DNA of 64,000 bases from contig JADKGY010000008.1 in NCBI GenBank assembly GCA_016722045.1, positions 530,157-594,156 of the forward strand, given 5' to 3'. A model generated the notes under the pieces. The model was given only the letters and a program-made list of their open reading frames with translations, did not search any database and was not told the origin of the DNA. The position numbers and the translations under genes are program-made. Source of the stretch: Candidatus Opimibacter skivensis (lineage in GTDB: Bacteria > Bacteroidota > Bacteroidia > Chitinophagales > Saprospiraceae). Shown piece by piece: positions 1 through 10,200 of this stretch; position 1 is the stretch's first letter; every line of letters starts with the position of its first letter.

Positions 1-1
1 A

Positions 2-1640
2 ACCACAAGCGATAATTGTGGTGGCATAGCCTCTGTCACATTTGAAAATGATATTTTGTCAAATCAGACTTGTGCAAACAAGTTTACAATAACACGCACG
101 TACAGAGCGACTGATGCTTGTGGTAATACTGCAACATGCTCACAACTGATCACTGTGAATGATCAGACACCACCCACTATAATGTGTCCGGGGAACCTGA
201 CTGTTCAGTGCACAGGTGATGTACCTGTTTCAAGTACAACAAGCGTCATGGCTTCCGACAATTGTGGCGCCATATCAACTGTTGTATTTGTATCAGATGT
301 CATCTCAAATCAAACCTGTGCAAATCGATATACGATCACACGCACTTACCGCGCTATTGATGTATGTGGAAATTCGGCGACTTGTGCACAGACTATTTTA
401 GTCAATGATCAAACACCTCCCACTATATCATGCCCTCAAAACATAACAGTTTCATGCGCGAATGAGGTTCCGGGTGTTAATACAGGTGCCCCATCAGCAA
501 GTGACAATTGCGGTGGTGTTGTGGCAGTAGGATTTATTAATGACAGAGTAGTCAATCAGACATGTGTAAACCGCTACACTCTGCTACGCACATATCAGGC
601 ATCAGACCTGTGTGGTAATACCGCTACATGTGTTCAAACCATTACTGTCAATGATCAAATAGCGCCGACTATAACCTGTCCGGCTAACCTGACTGTTGCA
701 TGTGCAAGCGAGGTGCCAATGCCGGATACCGGAAGCCCCACCGCCAGTGACAATTGCACAAGCGGCGTTATTGTTGGATTCCTCAACGATATGATAATAA
801 ATCAGACTTGTGCAAATCGCTATACCTTATTGCGAACATACCAGGCATCAGATTTCTGCGGAAATTCAGCTTCATGCACGCAAACCATTTTTGTCAATGA
901 TCAGACACCACCTTCTATAACATGTCCGGAAAATGTAACTGTTATGTGCGCAAGTCAGGTGCCCCCCGTGAACATAGCAGGGGTGACTACAAGTGATAAT
1001 TGCGGAGGTGTTGCAACAATTACCTTCGACAATGATGCCATTTCAAACCAGCTTTGCGTAAATAAATACACGTTGACGCGAACTTATCGGGCCACCGATG
1101 TGTGCGGAAACACGGCAACATGTGCGCAATTGATTTTTGTCAATGATCAGACTCCACCTTCAATATTGTGTCCTGAATCGATCACCGTACAATGTGCCAA
1201 TGAGGTGCCACCGGCTAATCCGGCAGCAATAACAACATCCGATAATTGTGGAGGAATGGCAACCGTATTTTTTGATAATGATGTTATATCTAATCAAACT
1301 TGTGCCAACAGGTTTACCATTACACGCTCCTATCATGCTACTGATGCCTGCGGTAATTCAGCCTCCTGCACACAGCTCATCACTGTCAATGATCAAACTG
1401 CACCAGTCATAACTTGTCCTTCTAACATGACGATCTCGAGTGAAACTGACACATCACCAATGTCCACAGGACAAGCCTCTGCAACTGATAATTGCCTTGT
1501 AATTGCTTCCCCCACATTTAATGACGTGACCATACAAGGATTTTGTCAGGATGCTTATGAGATTCAAAGGACATGGATAGTCAGTGATGCCTGCAATAAT
1601 ACAGCTACTTGTCTGCAAACTATAGAAGTGACAGGTACAT
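2..1640 (+). repeat. HYR-like tandem repeats of gene 1 (~81 aa unit)
   Basis: Units begin with P(P/S)xIxCPxN(I/L)TVxC at about 173, 416, 662, 908, 1151 and 1400, preceded by one partial unit cut by the window edge. The spacing is about 243-246 bp. Each unit carries NQTC and CGN(T/S)A(T/S)C cysteine motifs. The last unit (about 1400-1640) is the most diverged, lacking the usual second cysteine after CPSNMTI. Confidence 0.85.
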
Positions 1641-4600
1641 GCATAGTCGATCTTGCACTTGTAAAAAACCTTGATCCAGGCCAGACGATTGTCAAAGGTG
1701 GGGATAATGTCAATTTTACGATCACTGTGACTAATCAGGGACAAGTCACCATAAGTCAATTTACCATTACGGATTATATTCCATTGGGTTTCACATTGAA
1801 TGATCCTGATTGGACTGCCGGAACAGCCGGAAGCACCGGGCAAAGCGCTACAATTGTTTTAACCGATGGCGCAGGTCTACTCGGAGCGGATGGATTGATT
1901 ACGGGTGAAAGCGTAAATGTAGGGATCACTCTGGTGGCCTCGCCAAATATCACAAGTGGAATCTATACAAATCTTGCAGAGATCAGTTTGGTCTTTGACA
2001 CAAATGGAGTAGATGTCAGCGCAGCGGATACAGATAGTAATGCGGACAATAATGATACAAATGATCCACCAGGTGAAGATGATATAGATCCGGCATTGAT
2101 CTGTGTAGTTGATCCTACAATCGTAGGGCCTGCGTTTGTTTGTCCTGGTGACACAGTCGTATATGGTGTTGAATCTTTCATCAGTAGCAACTTATATACA
2201 TGGGTACTATTGAATGGCGGAGGTATGATTATTTCAACCACGGACTCAACAGTGACAGTAGAATGGCAGATTACGCCAGGTGGGCCTTTTCTGCTCGCCT
2301 TAACTGAAATAGTGTCTATGGGATGCAGTGCTATCGATACACTGGAAGTAAAAATACGTGGTGCAGAACCTATTGCCTGCATAGATCATATTAACCTTTC
2401 CATCGATAATGAATGTGGAACAATCGTCACAAGCGGAATGATACTGGTGGGTGAGCAGGCAGGCGATAATAATTATACCGTTATCATTAAAGACCAGAAT
2501 GGAAACATCAGACCAAATGCTACATTCACCTGGGAGGACGTAGGCCAAACGTTTAATGTCATGGTGATCAGTGATTGTAGCGGTAACAGTTGTTGGGGTA
2601 AAGTCACGGTGGAAGATAAATTAGCGCCAATTATTAATTGTATCTGTCCTCCGGATAATGAAAACCGATTCTGCGAGATTACATGTCGTGATGTAGAACA
2701 AATTCTGGCAGGAAATATACCGGAGAAATTACATCCTGAAGTCATAGACAATTGTGGCGGTGCAACGCTTAAAATCATCAATACAGTATTAGATTTCAAT
2801 TATTGTACAAACGGAACAATACAAATAACGTGGGAAGCCATAGATAAGAGCGGCAACTCATCGACGTGTCTTCAGATATTCCGCATTATTCCATTGACAT
2901 TGCAAACGTTGACATTCCCACCTGAATATCTGGGTGTATGTCATGGTAGTTCAGATCCATCAGTGACGGGGTATCCACAGGTAGACGGTATCGATCTGGA
3001 TTTACCTGCAGGGGTTTGTAACCTGTCGGTGACGTACAAGGATTTATTAATACAGTTATGCGGAGGGGGAACAAAGATCATACGTACATGGACGGTGAGA
3101 GACTGGTGCACAGGAGATGTGTCGGTATATAGTCAGACGATATGGCTGGCGGATCATGAAGGACCGGTGTTGACATGCAGCGGAGATATAACGGTAAGTA
3201 CCGATCTGTGGAATTGTTATGCTACAGTGATCATACCAAAACCGAGAGCCATTGATTCATGTAGCAAAGTGACCACATATCAATTCTTTTCGCCAGATGG
3301 AACGGTGACTACTGTGGGAAATAATACAATCCTCAACGGACTCATTGAAGGAATACACGCAGTAAAATGGATAGTGACGGATGAATGCGGTAATACAAGT
3401 GAATGCGTATTCAATATTACAGTAGTTGATGAAGTACCGCCGGTAGTAAGTTGTCAGGGACATACGATAGTAAGCCTGACAAGTGAGCGATCAAATGGAA
3501 TAACGCTGGTACCGGCTACAGTATTCAATGACCAGAGTTTTGACAATTGCGGGCCTGTGAGTTTCAGAGCGAGGAGGATGGATAGTTGTATTGATTTTGA
3601 CTGGACGACAGGAGGGGCCTGTGTAGATGAGATACCGGGAGGAAATCCGCCGGTGAATGGAAAGGATCGGGGTACGGATCGAAGTACATGTGTTCCATTT
3701 GGATGTTGCGATGTAGGAAGCGGCCCGATCATGGTAGAACTAGAGGTCACAGATGGCTCAGGCAATGTAAACTACTGTATGGTTGAAGTTCTGGTGCAGG
3801 ATAAACTAGCGCCGACGATACAATGTCCACCGGATATCACGATCAGTTGTGATTATCTAGCGGATATCCATGAAGGAATATTTAAAGATATAGAAGGGAA
3901 TAAGAATGGAAGTCTGGATGAAGATCCGTTAAGCGGATTATTCGGGAATGTGTATGATGCTTTCAGCCACACACAGGGAGAAAGAAAGAGTATCATCATC
4001 AACGATCCGCACAATACCGATTTCCCTCAGCCACATACATGGGGAATTGATGGCTGGGCGCAGGACAACTGTGAAGTGGATCTGCAGGTGACCGTGATCG
4101 AGATAGATGATTGCACAGGAGCATCATTTCCATTTCATACGCCGAAGAATGCGCGAAAATTGATAGAGCGACGGTTCCGGGCTTTTGATGGAGTTACAGC
4201 CGGCACGTGCATACAACTGATATGGGTGGTAGATTTTCATCCATTCAATATCACGGATACCACATGCTTAAACGCGAATGCAAATGACGGAGTGATCTGG
4301 CCATGTGATGTACTGCTCAATACGTGTCCGAGTGATCTTACAGGCACTGGAGAGCCGGTTCTATTTGATGATGCCTGCAGCCTGATCGGTGTAAGTCACG
4401 AAGACAGGCGCTTTAATTTTGCAGATAGTGCATGTTATAAGGTGCTCAGAGACTGGAAGGTGATCGACTGGTGCCAGTTCAATGCGAATACAGGAGCCGG
4501 ATTATGGACATACACCCAGGTCATCAAAGTGTTCGATGGGATATCACCGGATTTTGTCAATTGTCCATCAAGTCCTGTGACCTTGTGTACAGATAACCCG

Positions 4601-6547
4601 GGAATCAGGATACCGGCCAATAATCAGATATTCCTGGGAGAGAATAATCCGAATGCATCAAGTTGCAGTGTACATGTGACGATGAGCCAACGGATCCATG
4701 AGGATTGTAGTGAGATGATATTCTATGATGTGAAAATCTATCCGTTCAATGGAGCATCATTCATACAAATCAAACCCACGACATCAACCACGCTGAATGC
4801 AAATCATGAAGTGGATATCAGCTTTGATACGGAGCAGAGTACAATACCATCGATACAACAAAATGGATTACCATACAACAGTCCGTTATGCGGAGATTAC
4901 CACCGTGTGGTATGGAGTGTCACAGATGGATGTGGCAATGCAAGCTCATGTGATTATTTATTCAGGCTTATAGATTGTAAAGATCCGACACCAGTATTGA
5001 TTAACGGATTGAGCACAGCGGTGATGGGTCCACAGGGCACGGTGACGGTATCGGCTTCATCCTTCAATGCATCGAGCAATGATGACTGTACACCGGGTGA
5101 TGAACTGTTATTCAGTTTCAGTGGAACAAGTTATCAACCGACGTTTACGTATACATGTGCAAATGTGCCTCATATAGGAGTGCCGTTTAATGTAACGATA
5201 TGGGTAGGAGATGGAGGATCGGATCAGAACTGCAATGGACAGATCGAATGGAGTGAGCGGAACAAATCATTAGCCGTCGCGACACTAGTGGTGACAGATC
5301 CAAATCATGTGTGTGGACAATTGCAAAGTATGTTGTCGGGAGATATTCTGACGGATCACCATGATGCGGTAGAGAAGGTTATCGTCAATCTGACAAGTCC
5401 TCAGCAGTTGTTTCCGGCGTATACGACGTCAAATGATGGGAAATTTATTTTCTCGGAGTTACCGGAAGGATTGGATTATACGATTACGCCGGCACGAAAT
5501 GATGATTACAAAAACGGTGTGAGCACGTTGGATCTGGTAGGCATACAGAAACATCTGCTTGGAAAGGAAATATTTACAAGTCCATACCAGTACATCGCTG
5601 CAGATGCTAACAATAGCCGGAATGTAAGTGCGGTGGATCTGCTCGAACTGAGGAAGCTGATCCTGGGTATCACTTCAGCTTTACCGAACAGTGACAGTTG
5701 GAGATTTATGGATGAGCATACGGTATTTCCGGATCCGGCAAATCCATGGTTGTTCAATGAGAATTTATACATCCAGCATTGGCAGGGTGAGGGGACACAA
5801 AATAATTTCATCGCGGTGAAGATCGGAGACATCAATAACTCGGTAAAAGCAAATGCACTTCAACTAAAACCGCGAGAAGCAAGAAGAATACTTGACATCA
5901 ATGCAGAGACAAAGGAAGTAGCCAAAGCCGGAGAGATCATCGAAGTGAAAATGACCATACCTGAAATCATAAGTGGATTCCAGTGGACATTGGAGACAGA
6001 CGGAATGGAGTATGTGGGCGTGAATAGTGGAGATATCCAGATAGATGACAGTAATGTGGGACTACTGGGCAATGGAATCACGACGATGAGTTGGAATGGG
6101 GATGTACTCAGTGATGGGGGATACAAAAATGAGGTAAACATCGTCATGAGATGGAAAGTCACGGTGGCCGGGAAGATCAGTAACCGGATAAGATTGACCA
6201 GCCTGGTGACATCGGCGGAGAGTTACACCCCATCGGGAGAGATACTGGATGTGAAACTGAGCTATGTGAATGGTGAGTCGACACCGGACTTCAATCTGTA
6301 TCAGAACAAGCCGAATCCATGGAATAGCCAGACAACGATCGGGTTTGATCTGCCTGAGGATGGGGTGGCCCGTCTTACGATCTATGATGTCACAGGCCAG
6401 ATAGTAGCGAGCTTTGAGAGGGAATTTAAGGAAGGCTATAATACGGTAGTCCTGACAGAAAAAGATATCCGATCATCAGGAGTGCTGTATTATCGACTGG
6501 AAAGCGGAAGGAATTCAGCAAGCAGGAAAATGGTACTGATCCGGTAA
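2..6547 (+). CDS. Large T9SS-secreted HYR-repeat surface protein, 5' end outside window
   Basis: The frame is open from base 2 with no start codon that fits. The first residues already match the middle of a HYR-like repeat, so the N-terminus lies upstream. Visible order: HYR-like repeats with CP..(I/L)TV.C and DxCGNxATC motifs (2-1640); a DUF11-like domain (about 1645-2100); a PKD-like domain (2105-2360); further Cys-rich HYR-like modules (2360-5300); a dockerin-like double motif (about 5500-5680); a cohesin-like beta-sandwich (about 5880-6270); and a C-terminal T9SS type A sorting domain (about 6280-6544) with YQNKPNPW, YDVTGQ and a basic KMVLIR end. Proteins of this kind cross the outer membrane by T9SS and stay attached or are released. 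No enzymatic domain is visible, so an adhesive or matrix role is inference. The last 3.9 kb is nearly identical to the end of the next gene. In the dockerin-like motif this copy reads NNSRN where its twin reads NNSGN. Confidence 0.9.
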   Translation, partial: TTSDNCGGIASVTFENDILSNQTCANKFTITRTYRATDACGNTATCSQLITVNDQTPPTIMCPGNLTVQCTGDVPVSSTTSVMASDNCGAISTVVFVSDVISNQTCANRYTITRTYRAIDVCGNSATCAQTILVNDQTPPTISCPQNITVSCANEVPGVNTGAPSASDNCGGVVAVGFINDRVVNQTCVNRYTLLRTYQASDLCGNTATCVQTITVNDQIAPTITCPANLTVACASEVPMPDTGSPTASDNCTSGVIVGFLNDMIINQTCANRYTLLRTYQASDFCGNSASCTQTIFVNDQTPPSITCPENVTVMCASQVPPVNIAGVTTSDNCGGVATITFDNDAISNQLCVNKYTLTRTYRATDVCGNTATCAQLIFVNDQTPPSILCPESITVQCANEVPPANPAAITTSDNCGGMATVFFDNDVISNQTCANRFTITRSYHATDACGNSASCTQLITVNDQTAPVITCPSNMTISSETDTSPMSTGQASATDNCLVIASPTFNDVTIQGFCQDAYEIQRTWIVSDACNNTATCLQTIEVTGTCIVDLALVKNLDPGQTIVKGGDNVNFTITVTNQGQVTISQFTITDYIPLGFTLNDPDWTAGTAGSTGQSATIVLTDGAGLLGADGLITGESVNVGITLVASPNITSGIYTNLAEISLVFDTNGVDVSAADTDSNADNNDTNDPPGEDDIDPALICVVDPTIVGPAFVCPGDTVVYGVESFISSNLYTWVLLNGGGMIISTTDSTVTVEWQITPGGPFLLALTEIVSMGCSAIDTLEVKIRGAEPIACIDHINLSIDNECGTIVTSGMILVGEQAGDNNYTVIIKDQNGNIRPNATFTWEDVGQTFNVMVISDCSGNSCWGKVTVEDKLAPIINCICPPDNENRFCEITCRDVEQILAGNIPEKLHPEVIDNCGGATLKIINTVLDFNYCTNGTIQITWEAIDKSGNSSTCLQIFRIIPLTLQTLTFPPEYLGVCHGSSDPSVTGYPQVDGIDLDLPAGVCNLSVTYKDLLIQLCGGGTKIIRTWTVRDWCTGDVSVYSQTIWLADHEGPVLTCSGDITVSTDLWNCYATVIIPKPRAIDSCSKVTTYQFFSPDGTVTTVGNNTILNGLIEGIHAVKWIVTDECGNTSECVFNITVVDEVPPVVSCQGHTIVSLTSERSNGITLVPATVFNDQSFDNCGPVSFRARRMDSCIDFDWTTGGACVDEIPGGNPPVNGKDRGTDRSTCVPFGCCDVGSGPIMVELEVTDGSGNVNYCMVEVLVQDKLAPTIQCPPDITISCDYLADIHEGIFKDIEGNKNGSLDEDPLSGLFGNVYDAFSHTQGERKSIIINDPHNTDFPQPHTWGIDGWAQDNCEVDLQVTVIEIDDCTGASFPFHTPKNARKLIERRFRAFDGVTAGTCIQLIWVVDFHPFNITDTTCLNANANDGVIWPCDVLLNTCPSDLTGTGEPVLFDDACSLIGVSHEDRRFNFADSACYKVLRDWKVIDWCQFNANTGAGLWTYTQVIKVFDGISPDFVNCPSSPVTLCTDNPGIRIPANNQIFLGENNPNASSCSVHVTMSQRIHEDCSEMIFYDVKIYPFNGASFIQIKPTTSTTLNANHEVDISFDTEQSTIPSIQQNGLPYNSPLCGDYHRVVWSVTDGCGNASSCDYLFRLIDCKDPTPVLINGLSTAVMGPQGTVTVSASSFNASSNDDCTPGDELLFSFSGTSYQPTFTYTCANVPHIGVPFNVTIWVGDGGSDQNCNGQIEWSERNKSLAVATLVVTDPNHVCGQLQSMLSGDILTDHHDAVEKVIVNLTSPQQLFPAYTTSNDGKFIFSELPEGLDYTITPARNDDYKNGVSTLDLVGIQKHLLGKEIFTSPYQYIAADANNSRNVSAVDLLELRKLILGITSALPNSDSWRFMDEHTVFPDPANPWLFNENLYIQHWQGEGTQNNFIAVKIGDINNSVKANALQLKPREARRILDINAETKEVAKAGEIIEVKMTIPEIISGFQWTLETDGMEYVGVNSGDIQIDDSNVGLLGNGITTMSWNGDVLSDGGYKNEVNIVMRWKVTVAGKISNRIRLTSLVTSAESYTPSGEILDVKLSYVNGESTPDFNLYQNKPNPWNSQTTIGFDLPEDGVARLTIYDVTGQIVASFEREFKEGYNTVVLTEKDIRSSGVLYYRLESGRNSASRKMVLIR
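2641..6547 (+). repeat. 3.9 kb near-identical C-terminal module, copy A
   Basis: This segment matches 8482-12388 at a constant offset of 5841 bases up to the stop codon, so there is no net insertion or deletion over 3907 bp. Long stretches (for example about 4485-4990) show no difference. A local patch at 5490-5655 carries about 16 substitutions. Upstream of 2641 the two genes are still homologous in protein but clearly diverged in DNA. Confidence 0.93.
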
Positions 6548-6568
6548 CAGTACAATAAATTCATTTGT

Positions 6569-6598
6569 GAAAAGGCCTTCAATTATGAAGGCCTTTTC
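6569..6598 (+). terminator. Intrinsic terminator after gene 1
   Basis: The 12-bp inverted repeat gaaaaggccttc / gaaggccttttc is separated by the loop aattat, beginning 21 bases after the stop codon. The right arm supplies a short T-run. Confidence 0.8.
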
Positions 6599-7261
6599 TA
6601 TTAGACCTGCACCTAAAAGAAGGTTTTAACCAGGACGAATTCATACAAGAAAGGTCTGGTGATGGTAAGGTTGAAGTATTTTGATATTATTTATTTTTTT
6701 AATATTAATAAACATTACAAAAATTAATTATATTATATGTAATGTATTGATATACAAAATATTAAAAATTATAATTTTTTTTAAAATATTATATATATTC
6801 AAAATAATTATATAGTTTTGTGCTTAAGGCGAAAGCCGGTTTATTGCGATTATTCATTGTTCTCAAAACTTATGGAAACTACGCCTTGCCAGGTCAGGCC
6901 GTACGTAATACCTATGCTGTTTTGCGTGGTTGTCTCAACAACTACGTTCAAAGCACAGCCAGATTTCGCTCCGCGTGAAATCTTTACCACTGACTTTCAT
7001 TCTGGTGATACTTATGCACTTTCAGTGGTCCTGTTTCAGGATTTCTGTCCCTCTGTTTTCGTCCTAGGTCATGATTGGTCAGTTACCAAATGCTCTCAAT
7101 CAAGAGACATACTGCATCAAATACCTCTTGCTATGAAAGGCCAGCCAGAAAATTCAATCGATAATTCAAATAATACCGTGCCCATTAGAATTAACACGAC
7201 ATGCATGCATATCGATCAGAAAGACTCCATACATATTTTATAAAACATAAAATAAAATAAA
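6599..7261. other. Intergenic region: AT-rich island plus long leader
   Basis: No gene is supported here. About 6680-6812 is extremely AT-rich, then composition changes abruptly to moderate GC from about 6820 to 7240. This second part could be a long untranslated leader of the ice-binding gene or a decayed sequence. A 141-codon open frame (6818-7243) has no recognisable domain and a cysteine-rich, irregular composition, so it is not called. The final A-rich stretch just before 7262 (aaaataaaataaa) is the kind of leader often seen in front of Bacteroidota start codons. Confidence 0.5.
6813..6820 (+). promoter_or_regulatory. Possible -7 box of a Bacteroidota promoter
   Basis: The octamer tagttttg matches the Bacteroidota -7 consensus TAnnTTTG exactly, at the downstream edge of the AT-rich island. 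No TTTG-like -33 element is seen about 19 bases upstream, so this is only a candidate. If used, the leader of the next gene would be over 400 nt. Confidence 0.25.
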
Positions 7262-10200
7262 ATGAAAAGCATATTTATAAATGCGATAACAGCAAGTATC
7301 CTACTCTTGCTACCAAATGTAAATTTCGGACAGACACCTGACTTAGGGACCGCATCCGGTTTTGCATTATTTACGGCCGTTGGCGCTTTTAGTAATATAG
7401 GAGCAGCGACAATTGTAACGGGAGACGTGGGAACAAATGCCGGTGCATTTTCTGCTTTTCCTCCCGGAACATTGATTGGACAAGAACACGTTGTTGATCC
7501 TGTTTCTGCAACAGCTGCAACCGATGTTGATATTGCTTATATGTACCTGGATCAGCTTACGTGTGATTCAGTTATTGGGGTTACATTAGGAAATAACCAG
7601 ATCCTTCCTCCTCATATATACTGCATAGGTGCTGCTACCACGTTGAATGCAGATTTAATATTGGATGGTAAGGGTGATCCAAATGCATTATTCATTTTTG
7701 AGATAGACGGGGCATTATCTACCAGTACACACGCCAATGTTATCCTGATGAATTCAGCCTCTTTATGCAATGTATATTGGCAGGTAAATGGAGCATTTTC
7801 TTTAGGAGATAGTTCTGTTTTCAGAGGTACACTTCTTGTCAACGGTGCGATCAACCTATTAGAAGGCTCATCGCTTTTAGGAAGAGGGCTTTCACGCGCC
7901 GGGGCCATTGGCCTGCATAATAATATAGTTACATTAGGAGCTCAACCGGTTGCACCTGTGATTTCGTCAACTGCAGCTACTGTCGTATGTGCCGGGGATA
8001 CAGTTACATATTTTGTCAATAATTTCAATCAATCATTTACATATGACTGGGTCCTTCAAGGTGGAGGAACGATCATTGAAAATACAGACTCCACGATTAC
8101 GATCGTTTGGCAGACACAACCCGGAGGACCTTTTACGATTTCAGTTACGGTCATAGGAGGATGCGCATCATCCACCGCAACATATACGGTCTATGTACAT
8201 GGAATCGGGGCACTTGCATGTATTGACAATATCAATATATCGATCGATAATGAATGCGGAACTGTTGTCAATAGTGGAATGATTCTGACAGGAGAACTGG
8301 CAGGTGATACGAGTTATAAAGTGGTTATTATTGATTTGGATGGTCACATTATTCCAGGCAATATGTTTACCTGGAAAGATGTCGGAAAGACATTTAAGGT
8401 TTCTGTCCAGAGTAGGTGCAATGGTCAAAGTTGTTGGGCATATGTCACTGTAGAAGATAAATTAGCACCAAGGATAAATTGTATCTGTCCCCCGGATAAT
8501 GAAAACCGATTCTGCACGATTACATGTCGTGATGTAGAACAAATTCTGGCTGGAAATATACCGGAGAAATTACATCCTGAAGTCATAGACAATTGTGGCG
8601 GTGCAACGCTTAAAATCATCAATACAGTATTAGATTTCAATTATTGTACAAACGGAACAATACAAATAACATGGGAAGCCACAGATAAGAGCGGCAACTC
8701 ATCGACGTGTCTTCAGATATTCCGCATTATTCCATTGACATTGCAAACGTTGACATTCCCACCTGAATATCTGGGTGTATGTCATGGTAGTTCAGATCCA
8801 TCAGTGACGGGGTATCCACAGGTAGACGGTATTGATCTGGATTTACCTGCAGGGGTTTGTAACCTGTCGGTGACGTACAAGGATTTATTAATACAGTTAT
8901 GCGGAGGGGGAACAAAGATCATACGTACATGGACGGTGAGAGATTGGTGCACAGGAGATGTGTCGGTATATAGTCAGACGATATGGCTGGCGGATCATGA
9001 AGGACCGGTGTTGACATGCAGCGGAGATATAACGGTAAGTACCGATCTGTGGAATTGTTATGCTACAGTGATCATACCAAAACCGAGAGCCATTGATTCA
9101 TGTAGCAAAGTGACCACATATCAATTCTTTTCGCATGATGGAACGGTGACTACTGTGGGAAACAATACGATCCTCAACGGACTCATTGAAGGAATACACG
9201 CAGTAAAATGGATAGTGACGGATGAATGCGGTAATACAAGTGAATGCGTATTCAATATTACAGTAGTTGATGAAGTACCGCCGGTAGTAAGTTGTCAGGG
9301 ACATACGATAGTAAGCCTGACAAGTGAGCGATCAAATGGAATAACGCTGGTACCTGCTACAGTATTCAATGACCAGAGTTTTGACAATTGCGGGCCTGTG
9401 AGTTTCAGAGCGAGGAGGATGGATAGTTGTATAGATTTTGACTGGACGACAGGAGGGGCCTGTGTAGATGAGATACCGGGAGGAAATCCGCCGGTGAATG
9501 GAAAGGATCGGGGTACGGATCGAAGTACATGTGTTCCATTTGGATGTTGCGATGTAGGAAGCGGGCCGATCATGGTCGAACTAGAGGTCACAGATGGCTC
9601 AGGCAATGTAAACTACTGTATGGTTGAAGTTCTGGTGCAGGATAAACTAGCGCCGACGATACAATGTCCACCGGATATCACGATCAGTTGTGATTATCTA
9701 GCGGATATCCATGAAGGAATATTTAAAGATATAGAAGGGAATAAGAATGGAAGTCTGGATGAAGATCCGTTAAGCGGATTATTCGGGAATGTGTATGATG
9801 CTTTCAGCCACACACAGGGAGAAAGAAAGAGTATCATCATCAACGATCCGCACAATACGGATTATCCACAACCCCATACATGGGGAATTGATGGCTGGGC
9901 GCAGGACAACTGTGAAGTGGATCTGCAGGTGACCGTGATCGAGATAGATGATTGCACAGGAGCATCATTTCCATTTCATACGCCGAAGAATGCGCGAAAA
10001 TTGATAGAGCGACGGTTCCGGGCTTTTGATGGAGTTACAGCCGGCACGTGCATACAACTGATATGGGTGGTAGATTTTCATCCATTCAATATCACGGATA
10101 CCACATGCTTAAACGCGAATGCAAATGACGGAGTGATCTGGCCATGTGATGTACTGCTCAATACGTGTCCGAGTGATCTTACAGGCACGGGCGAGCCGGT

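Noticed and set aside
6818..7243. 141-codon open frame in the leader before the ice-binding gene
   Set aside because: No signal peptide in a sensible place, no domain, unusually many Cys and rare-looking codons; nothing beyond an open frame supports it.
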